The notes: generated by a model from the letters alone, not told the origin. A DNA stretch of 64,000 nt from CAWAQA01 sp963784065 (GCA_963784065.1 CAWAQA010000005.1:248001-312000), one strand, 5' to 3'. Positions 53,726-61,696 are shown, numbered from the stretch's first letter. Program-made: numbers and translations.

Positions 53726-54380
53726 ACTTCGTGGCCGGCGCTGCGGCCTTCACGGTTGCTCTCCTGATCACGTCGCCGACTTCGATTTTCGCGACGACGT
53801 CCATGCCGGAGATCACCTGCCCGAAGACGGTGTAGTCGCGGTCGAGCCGCGGCGTCGGCGCGAGCGTCACGTACATCTGGCTGTCGGCCATCCGCGGATC
53901 GCCGGCATGCGCCATCGCGACGGCACCGAGCCTGTGCGTGCGCTTCGGGTTGATCTCGGCCACGCCAATGGGCTTGCCGCTGCCGCCGGTTCCCCACCGA
54001 TCTTTCTTCGTGAAGTCGCGGCTGTTCGGGTCGCCCCACTGGACGACGAATCCCGGCACCACGCGATGCACGCGCTGGCCGTTGTAGAAGTTCCGGCGCA
54101 CGAGCGCCAGGATATGCGCGACCGTCTTCGGCGCTTCGTTCGGGTAGGTCTCCATCTCGAACGAACCCTTGGTGGCGGTCTCGAACACGATGATCGGCCC
54201 GGCGCCCGGGGATCGCGGCGCTGCTGGCGCGGGCGCCGGCGCCGGGGCCGGAGCCGGAGGCGGCGGCGGGGCCGGAGCCGCGCCCCTCCCACGCTGGGCT
54301 GCACCCGCCTGCTCAGCCGTCGTATGAACCGGCGCGAACAGGACGAACGCCGCCACGCAAGTCGCGATAATGCCCTTCAT
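53724..54380 (-). CDS. Secreted cyclophilin-type peptidyl-prolyl isomerase
   Basis: A 218-residue periplasmic PPIase. The start is ATG 54380, which overlaps the nth stop. Signal peptide residues 1-22, then an Ala/Pro-rich linker (about 30-60). Cyclophilin core: IIVFETATKGSFEMETYPNEAPKTVAHIL, NFYNGQRVHRVVPGFVVQWGDP with the catalytic Arg in HRVV, GAVAMAHAGDPRMADSQMYV and YTVFGQVISGMDVVAKI. The chain ends normally near VKAAAPATK. Confidence 0.93.
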   Translation of the reverse strand: MKGIIATCVAAFVLFAPVHTTAEQAGAAQRGRGAAPAPPPPPAPAPAPAPAPAAPRSPGAGPIIVFETATKGSFEMETYPNEAPKTVAHILALVRRNFYNGQRVHRVVPGFVVQWGDPNSRDFTKKDRWGTGGSGKPIGVAEINPKRTHRLGAVAMAHAGDPRMADSQMYVTLAPTPRLDRDYTVFGQVISGMDVVAKIEVGDVIRRATVKAAAPATK

Positions 54381-55061
54381 ACCCGTTTCCTCCGCACGCC
54401 AATTCTTGGACAACTGTCGGCGATGACGCAATCCCCACATCTCGGGTGAACGGGACGGCAGACATTCTGGCCCCATGTCACCAGATAGAGGTTGATGTAG
54501 GGCCACCACCGGCGGTTCGTGGACCGGTAGAGCTCCTGTTCCGTCTCCTCGGGCAGCGCGGTCGCCACCCACCCCAGGCGGTTCGAGATGCGATGGACAT
54601 GCGTGTCCACGCAGATGTTCTGCAGGCTCTTGAACCCGACGATGAGCACCAGGTTTGCCGTCTTCCGGCCCACGCCCGGCAGCGTCACGAGCTCCTCCAT
54701 CGTGTGCGGGACCTTCCCGCCGAAGCGATCGACGAGCATCTGGCAACACGCCTTCACGTGCTCGGCCTTGTTGCGGTAGAAACTGACTGGATAGATGAGC
54801 CGTTCGATCTCCCTGACGGAGAGACTGCGCCATCGTACGCGGCGTCCGCGCCACCTTGAAGAGCCGAGTGGACGCGGCGTGGGTGGTCGCGTCCTGGGTG
54901 CGAGCGGAGAGCAGCGTCGCGATGAGAATCTGAAACGGGTCCTCCGCCTGCTCGTTCGAGATCTTCTCGACCGCCGGCAGCTCCAGCCCCGCAATGGCGC
55001 GGCCGAGCGAGCGCATCACGGTGTCAACGACGCCGGGCGGAGGCTTCCTGGTGGCTCTCAT
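54377..55061 (-). CDS. nth: Endonuclease III, one frameshift
   Basis: A base-excision DNA glycosylase/AP lyase for oxidised pyrimidines. The start is ATG 55061 (MRATRKPPPGVVDTVMRSLG). One extra base near 54835 breaks the frame after TPRTMAQ; then LSVREIERLIYPVSFYRNKAEHVK. The catalytic motifs are LPGVGRKTANLVL with the Lys and DTHVHRISNRLG with the Asp. The iron-sulfur site is CRPVHPRCGDCVIADSC (C-X6-C-X2-C-X5-C). Corrected length about 228 codons. Confidence 0.95.
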
Positions 55062-55090
55062 TCCTCGCAGGGCCGCCGTCAGGCGGTCCC

Positions 55091-55108
55091 GGCCGGCTGA
55101 AGCCGGCC
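55091..55108 (-). terminator. Hairpin downstream of the hydroxyacid dehydrogenase
   Basis: GGCCGGCT (55091-55098) and AGCCGGCC (55101-55108) form an 8-bp stem with a 2-base loop in the 67-base gap before nth. It may end or attenuate the BMC transcript. No T run is present. Confidence 0.45.
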
Positions 55109-55128
55109 CCTGACGCATGGTGACGTGA

Positions 55129-56053
55129 TCATGGCACCGGCGTGAGCGGCGGCTGCCCGCCGAGGACGGCGACGACGTTGCGCACGGCAAGATCGGCCAT
55201 GGCGGTTCGCGTCTCGGTGGTGCCGCTGGCCATGTGCGGCGCCAGGAGCACGTTCTCGAGCGTCAGCAGGTCCGGGTGCACGATCGGCTCCTGCTCGTAG
55301 ACGTCGAGCGCGGCGCCGGCGATGAGACGGTTCTTCAGCGCCCATGCGAGCGCGGCCTCGTCAACGACCGGCCCGCGCGAGGTGTTGATCAGATACGCGG
55401 TGCGCTTCATGCGCGCCAACGCGGGCTGGCCGATGAGGTGCTTCGTGTCAGGCGTGAGCGGCACGTGCAGCGACACGACGTCCGACGTCGACAGCAGGCG
55501 ATCGAAGGACATGCCGCCACCGGATCGCGACGTGTGCGCCACCGTCATGCCGAATGCCGCGGCACGGGCGGCGACCGCCTGGCCGATGCGGCCGTGAGCC
55601 GACGATGCCCAGCTGCTTCCCGCGCAGTTCCGTCGCGAGCATGAAATCGAAGGCCCACCCCTTCCATGCTCCGCGGCGCACCAGACGCTCGCCTTCGCCC
55701 AGCCGGCGGGTGATGCCGAGGATCAGCGCCCAGGTGAAATCGGCCGTCGCCCCGGTGAGCACGTCCGGCGTATTGGTCACGAGGATGCCGCGCTCGCGCG
55801 CGGCCGCCACGTCAACGTTGTTGTAGCCGACCGCAACGTTGGCAACGATGCGAAGGTCGCGCCCCGCCTCGATGAGCGCGCGATCGACGGTGTTGGTAAT
55901 CATCGAGACCAGGGCGCTCTTGCCGGGAATGCGCGCGATCAGCTCATCGTGCGTGGGCGTGCCGCCCTCGACGCGATCGACGTCGCACGCCTCCTCGAGC
56001 CGCGCCATCACCGACGACGGCAGCTTGCCCCCGACGAGAACGGAAGGCTTCAT
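55129..56053 (-). CDS. D-2-hydroxyacid dehydrogenase (glyoxylate/hydroxypyruvate-reductase-like), one frameshift
   Basis: An NAD-dependent D-isomer-specific dehydrogenase. The start is ATG 56053 (MKPSVLVGGKLPSSVMARLEEACDV). DLRIVANVAVGYNNVDVAAARERGI is the usual start of the cofactor domain, then GKQLGIVG; one extra base near 55595 leads to GRIGQAVAARAAAFGM-like text. The C-terminal signature LINTSRGPVVDEAALAWAL and the catalytic ENVLLAPHMASGT are intact. In PVM-type BMC loci a lactate dehydrogenase is common; whether this belongs to the compartment is not shown. It lies 137 bases after the small cysteine protein. Confidence 0.85.
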
Positions 56054-56189
56054 CGCACAGCAGCCGGCAGCAGGCAGCAGGCAGAGGCCGTGGACGTGCT
56101 GCGCGGGAAAAGGGTGGAGGCGGTACGTCGCTGACCTCGCTGGATCCCAGATGGTTCACTGCCGGCTGCCCGCTGCGCACTGCCGGCTC
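56046..56189. repeat. Inverted word element of GCCGGCAGCAGGCAG type in the BMC locus
   Basis: CAGCCGGCAGCAGGCAGCAG (left) is complementary to CTGCCGGCTGCCCGCTGC and CACTGCCGGCTC (right), with a core of about 65 bases. It separates the hydroxyacid dehydrogenase from the BMC shell genes. Confidence 0.7.
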
Positions 56190-56436
56190 TCAGTGACCAT
56201 ACGACTTGCAGTAGCCGCAGTGGTTGCACATCACCGCAGGCTCGATGATGCAGGGCCCGCCGCCGTCCGACGCCGTCGGGAACGACGAAGAGGCCGTGAC
56301 TGGCGTGCGTGGGTAGCGCGGCTGGACAGGAGCCCGCGGTGACGCTGTGACGGCGGATCGGTGCGGTGACGGCCGTGCCGGACACGTGGCGGGCGATCGC
56401 TTCCCGCACCAGCGCGCGGAGTTCCTGCTCGGTCAT
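56190..56436 (-). CDS. Small BMC-associated protein: encapsulation-like N-terminal helix and C-terminal cysteine cluster
   Basis: The start ATG 56436 overlaps the stop of the upstream BMC-P gene. Residues 1-18 (MTEQELRALVREAIARHV) form an amphipathic helix like those that target cargo to BMC shells. A linker follows (SGTAVTAPIRRHSVTAG), then SCPAALPTHASHGLFVVP. One extra base near 56290 breaks the frame; corrected, the end reads ASDGGGPCIIEPAVMCNHCGYCKSYGH, a cluster of four Cys and two His that could bind zinc or an Fe-S cluster. Corrected length is 81 residues. I do not recognise a known family. A cargo or shell-associated redox role is inferred only from position and helix. Confidence 0.6.
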
Positions 56437-56706
56437 TCCTGAACGTCCACCGTGTCCACGATGCCGATGATGGCGGCGTCCACCGGGGCGCCCTTGCGGC
56501 CCAGCGCCTCGCCCGCGGCGCGCCCCTCGATGCACAATCAGCACCTTCTCGTGCACGCCGGCGCCGACCGAGTCCACGGCCAGCAGCGCCGTGCCGCGCG
56601 GCTGATCGTCGAGCGTCAGCGGCTGCACGAGCAGCAGCTTCGCGCCCTCGAACTTCGGGTGCTTCTGGGTGGCCACGACGGTACCGACGACGCGCGCCAG
56701 CTGCAT
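56433..56706 (-). CDS. BMC pentameric shell protein (EutN/CcmL family), copy 3, one frameshift
   Basis: A BMC-P vertex protein of about 90 residues. The start ATG 56706 overlaps the previous stop (TAATG). MQLARVVGTVVATQKHPKFEGAKLLLVQPL is the family start, then LLAVDSVGAGVHEKVLIV. One extra base near 56532 breaks the frame; corrected it ends EGRAAGEALGRKGAPVDAAIIGIVDTVDVQE, the usual tail. The stop overlaps the small cysteine protein start. Confidence 0.88.
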
Positions 56707-56972
56707 TACCCCAGGTCCCAGTGATCCACGATTCCGACCACGCCGGCGTCGGCCGGCACCTCGGTCGGATAGAAAGGAAAGCTCGCTTCCTTGCCGCGCA
56801 CGAAGAACACGGTTTCACCGGTGCCCGCACCGACCGCGTCAACCGCCACGAGGGTGCGCCCCGCCGCCGTGCCATCAGCCGCGAGCGGCTGCAGCACCAG
56901 CAGCTTCACGCCCGTCAGATTCGGATCCTTGTGTGTGACGACGACATCGCCGAGGACCTTGGCGAGCTGCAT
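56706..56972 (-). CDS. BMC pentameric shell protein (EutN/CcmL family), copy 2
   Basis: An 88-residue intact BMC-P protein. The start ATG 56972 overlaps the previous stop (TGATG). Motifs: VLGDVVVTHKDPNLTGVKLLVLQPL, LVAVDAVGAGTGETVFFVRGKEAS and the tail VGIVDHWDLG. It differs at the C-terminus from the other two copies (EVPADAGV instead of PVDAAI), so the three pentamers are probably not interchangeable. Confidence 0.93.
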   Translation of the reverse strand: MQLAKVLGDVVVTHKDPNLTGVKLLVLQPLAADGTAAGRTLVAVDAVGAGTGETVFFVRGKEASFPFYPTEVPADAGVVGIVDHWDLG

Positions 56973-57247
56973 CAGTCGCCGGCGGTGACTTCCACCGCGT
57001 CCACGATGCCGACGATGGCGGCGTCGATCGGACAGTCCTTCATGCCCGACGCCATGCGCGCCGAGCTGCCGCTGACGATGAGCACGGTTTCGCCGACGCC
57101 GGCGTCCACCGTGTCCACCGCCACGAGATAGTTGCCTTCGGCGTTGCCGTGCGGGTCCATGGGACGCGCCACCATCAGCTTGGTGCTGACCAGCCGCGGA
57201 TCCTTCCGCGTGGCAACCACCGTCCCGACGATGCGGGCGAGGATCAT
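56972..57247 (-). CDS. BMC pentameric shell protein (EutN/CcmL family), copy 1
   Basis: A 91-residue intact BMC-P protein. I start at ATG 57247; an open frame further upstream is a shadow of the BMC-H gene. Motifs: MILARIVGTVVATRKDPRLVSTKLMVARPMD, LVAVDTVDAGVGETVLIVSGSSARMA and PIDAAIVGIVDAVEV. BMC-P proteins form pentamers that cap the vertices of the polyhedral shell. It is 22 bases downstream of the BMC-H stop. Confidence 0.93.
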   Translation of the reverse strand: MILARIVGTVVATRKDPRLVSTKLMVARPMDPHGNAEGNYLVAVDTVDAGVGETVLIVSGSSARMASGMKDCPIDAAIVGIVDAVEVTAGD

Positions 57248-57269
57248 CGCGAGCAGCCCAAGGGAAAGA

Positions 57270-57569
57270 CTAGGACTTTCCGGCGCCCGCGTTGGCTTTG
57301 CCGATGGGCAGCGCGTCCTCGAGGTTGGCATGCGGGCGCGGAATCACGTGCACGGACACGAGCTCTCCGACACGGCGCGCCGCCGCGGCGCCGGCGTCGG
57401 TCGCGGCCTTCACCGCGGCCACGTCACCGCGGACGATGGCCGTCACGTAGCCCGCTCCGATCTTCTCCCACCCGACCAGCGTGACCTTCGCAGCCTTGAC
57501 CATGGCATCCGCCGCCTCGATCATGGCAACGAGGCCCTTGGTCTCGACCATTCCCAACGCCTCTCCCAT
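57270..57569 (-). CDS. BMC hexameric shell protein (PduA/EutM/CcmK type)
   Basis: A 99-residue single-domain BMC-H protein that tiles the shell facets. The start is ATG 57569 behind AGAGGA. Motifs: GMVETKGLVAMIEAADAMVKAAKV, the pore loop KIGAG (residues 36-40, with Ala at the pore where PduA has Ser), then YVTAIVRGDVAAVKAATDAGA and VGELVSVHVIPRPHANLEDALP. The C-terminal helix is short. It begins 9 bases after the aldolase stop. Confidence 0.96.
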   Translation of the reverse strand: MGEALGMVETKGLVAMIEAADAMVKAAKVTLVGWEKIGAGYVTAIVRGDVAAVKAATDAGAAAARRVGELVSVHVIPRPHANLEDALPIGKANAGAGKS

Positions 57570-57578
57570 TGCGGTCCT

Positions 57579-58441
57579 CTAATCTTTGAGATTGCTGACG
57601 GCATCTGCGATGAGCGCCGTCAACTCGCCGTATGTTAGTCGAATTTCCCCGTCCCTGCTCGCCTTCTGCAGCATCGATGAGACGTCCGGCACGAGCCGCT
57701 CGGTCGGTGAGCTGGGCGCTTCGAGCACCTGGCAGAGCGCCTGGTCACCGCCGGCCGCCGCCGCGCGGGATCGGTACAGAGCGGAGCGGGTGCCGCGATG
57801 CCGTAGACGCCGCGCAATCCCTGGAGCCGCTCCACCTCTTCGCGCGAGATCAGGTGCTCGCGCCCGAGCAGCCGCGCCACGAGGCTGATTTTCGCGAAGT
57901 GCTCGATCGTCTCCATCTTGTAATACGCAGCCATCACGTCGGGCCCGCAGGTGACGGCGCCGTGATTGGCCAGCAGCATGCCGTCGTGCGCCTTGATGTA
58001 CTTACGAACGGCATCGGGCAGCTCCCGCGTGGAGGGCGTCCCGTATTCGGCGATCGGGATGCTGCCGAGCGTCGTGATCACTTCCGCCAGCACCGCGCGC
58101 GTCAGCGGAATCCCCGCCACGGCGAAGCCGGTGGCCAGCGGCGGATGCGCGTGCACCACGGCGTTCACATCGGGCCGGTTGCGGTAGATCTCGAGGTGCA
58201 TGGGCAGCTCGGACGACGGCTCGCGATCGCCGGCGATCTTCTTCCCGTTGTCGTCGACGATCACCATCATGTCGGGGGTCATGAACCCCTTCGACACGCT
58301 CTTCGGCGTGGTGATCAGCCGTGTGCCGTCGAGGCGGGCGCTGATGTTGCCGTCGTTACTGGCGACGAAGCCGCGCGCGTACAGGCGCCGGCCGGCTTCG
58401 ACGATATCGGCCCGGAGCTGCTCCTCTACCCGTGTGCTCAT
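57579..58441 (-). CDS. Class II aldolase with C-terminal BMC-targeting extension, one frameshift
   Basis: A fuculose/rhamnulose-phosphate-type zinc aldolase. The start ATG 58441 overlaps the YHS gene stop. Substrate loop GFVASNDGNISARL, TPKSVSKGFM, phosphate/zinc region SSELPMHLEIYRNRPDVNAVVHAHPP with the HxH zinc ligands, and a third His in LLANHGAVTCG. The core ends near RGVYGIAAPA. One base is missing near 57795; corrected, a tail of about 60 residues follows: LYRSRAAAAGGDQALCQVLE, then DGEIRLTYGELTALIADAVS and NLKD. The last 16 residues form an amphipathic helix typical of encapsulation peptides. Confidence 0.85.
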
Positions 58442-58699
58442 CTACGCTTCTTGAATTCGGTTCGGCACTTCTCGGAGCAGAAGTAATGGGTCGTGCCGTC
58501 GGCGGCAAGGGAGAGCGAGGCGCTGGGAGCGACGTGCGTGCCGCACACCGGGTCGCGAACGAGGCGCACCGACGGGCCCGTGGCCGGACGCCGGCCGCGC
58601 GGGGACCCGCCCGCACGCCTCGATCACGCTGTCCACGACCTTCCAGAACAAGCGGGCGACGATGATCAGGAGAACGGCGAGCAGGATCCAGCGGACCAC
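58438..58699 (-). CDS. Membrane-anchored YHS/TRASH-like metal-binding protein, one frameshift
   Basis: The start is ATG or equivalent at 58699 (MVRWILLAVLLIIVARLFWKVVDSVIEA), one N-terminal membrane anchor. One extra base near 58620 breaks the frame. Corrected, the C-terminus reads RLVRDPVCGTHVAP and THYFCSEKCRTEFKKRR, a YHS-like treble-clef with DPVC and FCSEKC. Such domains bind metal. Its stop overlaps the aldolase start, so the two are translated together. A metal-supply role for the zinc aldolase or a simple overlap are both possible. About 86 residues. Confidence 0.65.
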
Positions 58700-58703
58700 T
58701 GCT

Positions 58704-59318
58704 CTAGCTTCCGGGAGCCGGAGCCGTCGCGCCGCCCTGCTTCTGGTGCGCCGCCGCGACGCCTTCGAGCGCGCGCTTGGCGGCCTGGCCCTCGGGACTG
58801 TTCGGCGCGATATCGACCACCCGCTGCCACGCCGCCGACGCGGCGTTGAGATCCTGCTTGCCGAACGCCATCACGATGCCCTGGTTGAGCAGCGTTTTCG
58901 TGTGGCTCGGATCGAGCTTGAGCGAGTAGTCGAACTGCTGCAGCGCACGGTCCGCCTGGTTCAGGTAGTAATAGCTGACGCCAAGGTCAGTGCTCGCATC
59001 CACGTTCTTTGGATCCAGCTTCAGCGCCTGCTCGTACCACTTGATCGCATCGTCGTAGCGCTCGCCGTCGAAGTAGGTGTTCGCGAGCTGCAGGACGGCG
59101 CCGGCGTTGCCCGGATCGCTGGTCACGGTCGCCGTCAGCTCCTTTACGCGCGCTTCATCGAGCGTGGCCCGCTGCTGCGTATTGCCGGTGCCCGCCGCCG
59201 GCGCCTGCACCGCCGCCACGGGTACGGCTCGCGCCGCCTGCTGCGTCCCGAGCACCCAGCCGAGTATCACGCCGAAACACATGCCGGCGATGGTGAAGAC
59301 GATGGAGTCGGCTTTCAT
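58704..59318 (-). CDS. Membrane-anchored TPR protein
   Basis: A 204-residue protein starting at ATG 59318. One N-terminal anchor (IVFTIAGMCFGVILGWVLGTQQAARA), an Ala/Gln-rich linker, then about three TPRs: AVLQLANTYFDGERYDDAIKWYEQALKLDP, DASTDLGVSYYYLNQADRALQQFDYSLKLDP and KTLLNQGIVMAFGKQDLNAASAAWQRVVDIAP (each quoted in part). It is probably a protein-interaction scaffold like the cytochrome c biogenesis TPR proteins. It sits 4 bases before the YHS gene and so likely starts the BMC transcript. Confidence 0.8.
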   Translation of the reverse strand: MKADSIVFTIAGMCFGVILGWVLGTQQAARAVPVAAVQAPAAGTGNTQQRATLDEARVKELTATVTSDPGNAGAVLQLANTYFDGERYDDAIKWYEQALKLDPKNVDASTDLGVSYYYLNQADRALQQFDYSLKLDPSHTKTLLNQGIVMAFGKQDLNAASAAWQRVVDIAPNSPEGQAAKRALEGVAAAHQKQGGATAPAPGS

Positions 59319-59322
59319 GGAT

Positions 59323-59416
59323 TCTTGTAGGCTCCTGGCTTCAGGCTCCAGGCTTCGGGCTTTGGCAGGACCGCGGGCCGGAACCCGGAGCCCGGAGTCC
59401 GAAGTCCGGAGCCCGA
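59323..59416. repeat. Inverted word element of GGGCTCCGGGC type
   Basis: GGCTCCTGGCTTCAGGCTCC and GGCTTCGGGC on the left are complementary to GGAACCCGGAGCCCGGAG and TCCGAAGTCCGGAGCC on the right, with a core at about 59362-59378. Same word family as 4316-4384 and 20419-20519. It separates pdxJ from the TPR gene. Confidence 0.75.
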
Positions 59417-59417
59417 T

Positions 59418-59530
59418 CTTATCCCAGCGTCCGCTGGAACCATGCGGCCGGCGGCAACTCCCGCCAGAAGAGCCCGAGCCAGTCCAGCCCACGCATGGAG
59501 TCGGGCCTCGAGTTGGGCGTCGTGCCATGC
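59418..59530 (-). other. Possible C-terminal gene remnant after pdxJ
   Basis: One minus-strand frame reads GTTPNSRPDSMRGLDWLGLF and WRELPPAAWFQRTLG before a TAA at 59418. The composition looks protein-like, but there is no start codon and it begins inside the pdxJ end. It may be a gene remnant, or a small gene displaced by an indel. I do not recognise the family. Confidence 0.25.
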
Positions 59531-60270
59531 TCATTCCGCCAGGACGTCCAGATACTCGCGGACGCTCTGACTGAGCCCTACAAAAAGCGCGTGGCTCACG
59601 AGCGCATGGCCGATCGACACTTCATCCAGGTGCGGGAGACCGCGAAACAGCACGAGATTCTCGAGGTCGAGATCGTGACCCGCGTTGACGCCGAGACCCA
59701 GCGAGCTCGCGAGCCGCGCTACGCGCGCATAGGTGTCAAACGATCGCCGTCCCTCGTCGCCGCCACGGTCGAAGGCGCGCGCAAAGGGCTCGGTGTAGAG
59801 CTCCACGCGGTCGGCGCCGACATCGGCGGCCCAGCGCACGGGCGCATCCTCCGGATCGACGAACAGGCTCACGCGGATACCGTCGGCCTTGAGCGCGGCT
59901 GACCACACCCTCCAGTGTCCCGCGAGGCAAGGCAGCCGACCACCCCGCCTGGCTGGTGATTTCGCCCGGGCGCACGGGGACCAGCGTGCACTGATCCGGC
60001 TTTACCTCATGGACGAGCTCGAGGAGGTCGGGCCTCGGGTCGCCCTCGATGTTGTATTCCACCCCGCCGCCGAGCGGCTCGCAGGTGGGCCGAGATGGCG
60101 CGCACGTCAGCGGCCGTGATGTGCCGCGCGTCGGCGCGCGGATGTACGGTGATCCCGGGAGAGCCGGCTGCGATGCAGGCTTTGACCGCCTCGAGGACGG
60201 AAGGCACGCTGCCGCCCCGGGAGTTCCGGACAGTCGCGACCTTGTTGACGTTGACCGAAAGCTTTGCCAA
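59531..60270 (-). CDS. pdxJ: Pyridoxine 5'-phosphate synthase, two frameshifts
   Basis: It condenses 1-deoxyxylulose 5-phosphate and 3-amino-2-oxopropyl phosphate to PNP. The start is ATG 60270 (MAKLSVNVNKVATVRNSRGGSVPSVLEAV). AGSPGITVHPRADARHITAADV is the substrate loop; after a shift near 60085 the frame has VEYNIEGDPRPDLLELVHEVKPDQCTLVPVRPGEITSQAGW (quoted in part) with the catalytic Glu. After a shift near 59908 the last part is GIRVSLFVDPEDAPVRWAADVGADRVELYTEPFA (quoted in part) and the His in GLGVNAGHDLDLEN. About 246 codons. Confidence 0.93.
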
Positions 60271-60331
60271 CTCCCAGCTCCCAACCTTCCAGCTCCCAAT
60301 GCCGCGAATGCCTTGAACGTTGGGAGTTGTG
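60271..60331. repeat. Inverted word element of CAACTCCCAGCTCCC type
   Basis: CAACTCCCAGCTCCCAACC and CCAGCTCCCAA words on the left are complementary to GTTGGGAGTTG on the right. The core holds CGCGAATGCC. It fills the gap between pdxJ and glmM. Confidence 0.65.
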
Positions 60332-61675
60332 TTACACCGCGGCCCCTACATGCTCCTTGACCGCGTCGATGATCTCCTGGCCCCAGCGCTTGATCTCGGC
60401 CTGGTCCTTGCCTTCGAGCATCACGCGCAGCAGCGGTTCCGTGCCGGAGTAGCGCACGAGGAGACGTCCGTTGCCGGCAAGGCGGGACTCGACCGACGAC
60501 ATCACCGCGGCGACCTCGGGAATCGTCTTCAAGTCCACCTTGCGCTCGACGCGCAGGTTCATCAGGACCTGCGGATACGTGGTCAGCTCCGACGCCAGGT
60601 CGCCCAGCGTGCGGCCGGTCGCGCCCAGCGTCCGCAGCACGTTGAGCGAGGTGGCCAGTCCGTCGCCGGTGAACAGATATTCCGAGAAGATGACGTGGCC
60701 CGACTGTTCGCCGCCGAGCGCGAGGTTACGCTTGATCATCTCCTCCATCACGTACTTGTCGCCCACCGGGCAGCGCGCGAGCGCGATGCCGGCGTCGCGC
60801 AGCGCGATCTCGAGGCCGATGTTGCTCATGACGGTTGCGACGAGCGCGTCGCCCTTCAGGCGGCCCTCGCTCTTCATGTGCTTGGCGCACAGCAGCATCA
60901 CGGCGTCGCCGTCAACCACCTTGCCGGACGCGTCCACGAAGATCGCACGGTCGCCGTCGCCGTCGTAGGCGATGCCCAGATCGTAGCCGCCGTCGACGAC
61001 GGTGCGCGCGAGCGTCTCCGGGTGCGTCGAGCCGTAGTTCAGGTTGATGTTGCGTCCGTCGGGCGCGCAGCCGATGCACCGCGTCTCGATGCCCAGCTCC
61101 TGGAACAACCGGGGCGCGATCGTCGTCGTGGCGCCGTTGGCGCAGTCGACGGCGATCCGCAGCGCCCTGGTGCGGGCGTCAGGCGTCAGAATCTCCTTGA
61201 GGTGATCGATGTACTGGGATCGATAGTCGATCCGCTCGACGGGTGCGCCGAGCGGCGACGGATCCACGTCCTCGTCGAACAGGTGGGCTTCGACCGTATC
61301 CTCGAGCGCCTCGGTGAACTTCTCGCCGGCGCCGGAGAAGACCTTGATGCCATTGTCCTCGAAGGGATTGTGCGACGCCGAGATGACGAGCCCCGCGGTG
61401 TAGCCCAGGCGCGGCGTCAGGTACGCGATGGCCGGCGTCGGGATGATGCCCGCGCTCGTAAGCGACGCGCCCTCGGCGCGAACGCCCCGCGCCAGCTCCT
61501 GCTCGATCCACTCGCCTGATTCACGGGTATCGCGCCCGACCAGGAAGCGAACGGGGTTGCTGCCGTGGCGCAACGCGCGCACCAGGGCCGCGCCAAGCCG
61601 CCGAACCGTCGACGCATCGAGCGGGGCGACTCCCGCTTTGCCTCGTACACCATCCGTTCCAAACAAGCGACCCAT
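60332..61675 (-). CDS. glmM: Phosphoglucosamine mutase
   Basis: It converts glucosamine-6-phosphate to glucosamine-1-phosphate for peptidoglycan and LPS. The 447-residue protein starts at ATG 61675 (MGRLFGTDGVRGKAGVAPLD); an open frame to 61786 is not likely. The phosphoserine loop is LVISASHNPFEDNGIKVF, the Mg site is YDGDGDRAIFVD, the sugar loop is GGEQSGHVIF and the phosphate loop is RYSGTEPLLRVMLEG. Intact. It lies in the classical cdaA-ybbR-glmM order. Confidence 0.97.
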   Translation of the reverse strand: MGRLFGTDGVRGKAGVAPLDASTVRRLGAALVRALRHGSNPVRFLVGRDTRESGEWIEQELARGVRAEGASLTSAGIIPTPAIAYLTPRLGYTAGLVISASHNPFEDNGIKVFSGAGEKFTEALEDTVEAHLFDEDVDPSPLGAPVERIDYRSQYIDHLKEILTPDARTRALRIAVDCANGATTTIAPRLFQELGIETRCIGCAPDGRNINLNYGSTHPETLARTVVDGGYDLGIAYDGDGDRAIFVDASGKVVDGDAVMLLCAKHMKSEGRLKGDALVATVMSNIGLEIALRDAGIALARCPVGDKYVMEEMIKRNLALGGEQSGHVIFSEYLFTGDGLATSLNVLRTLGATGRTLGDLASELTTYPQVLMNLRVERKVDLKTIPEVAAVMSSVESRLAGNGRLLVRYSGTEPLLRVMLEGKDQAEIKRWGQEIIDAVKEHVGAAV

Positions 61676-61696
61676 GGTTCTCCTACTCAACGTCAC

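Noticed and set aside
56972..57331. Longer BMC-P with a 28-residue N-terminal extension
   Set aside because: The extra residues are a shadow of the BMC-H end; the family starts at ATG 57247.
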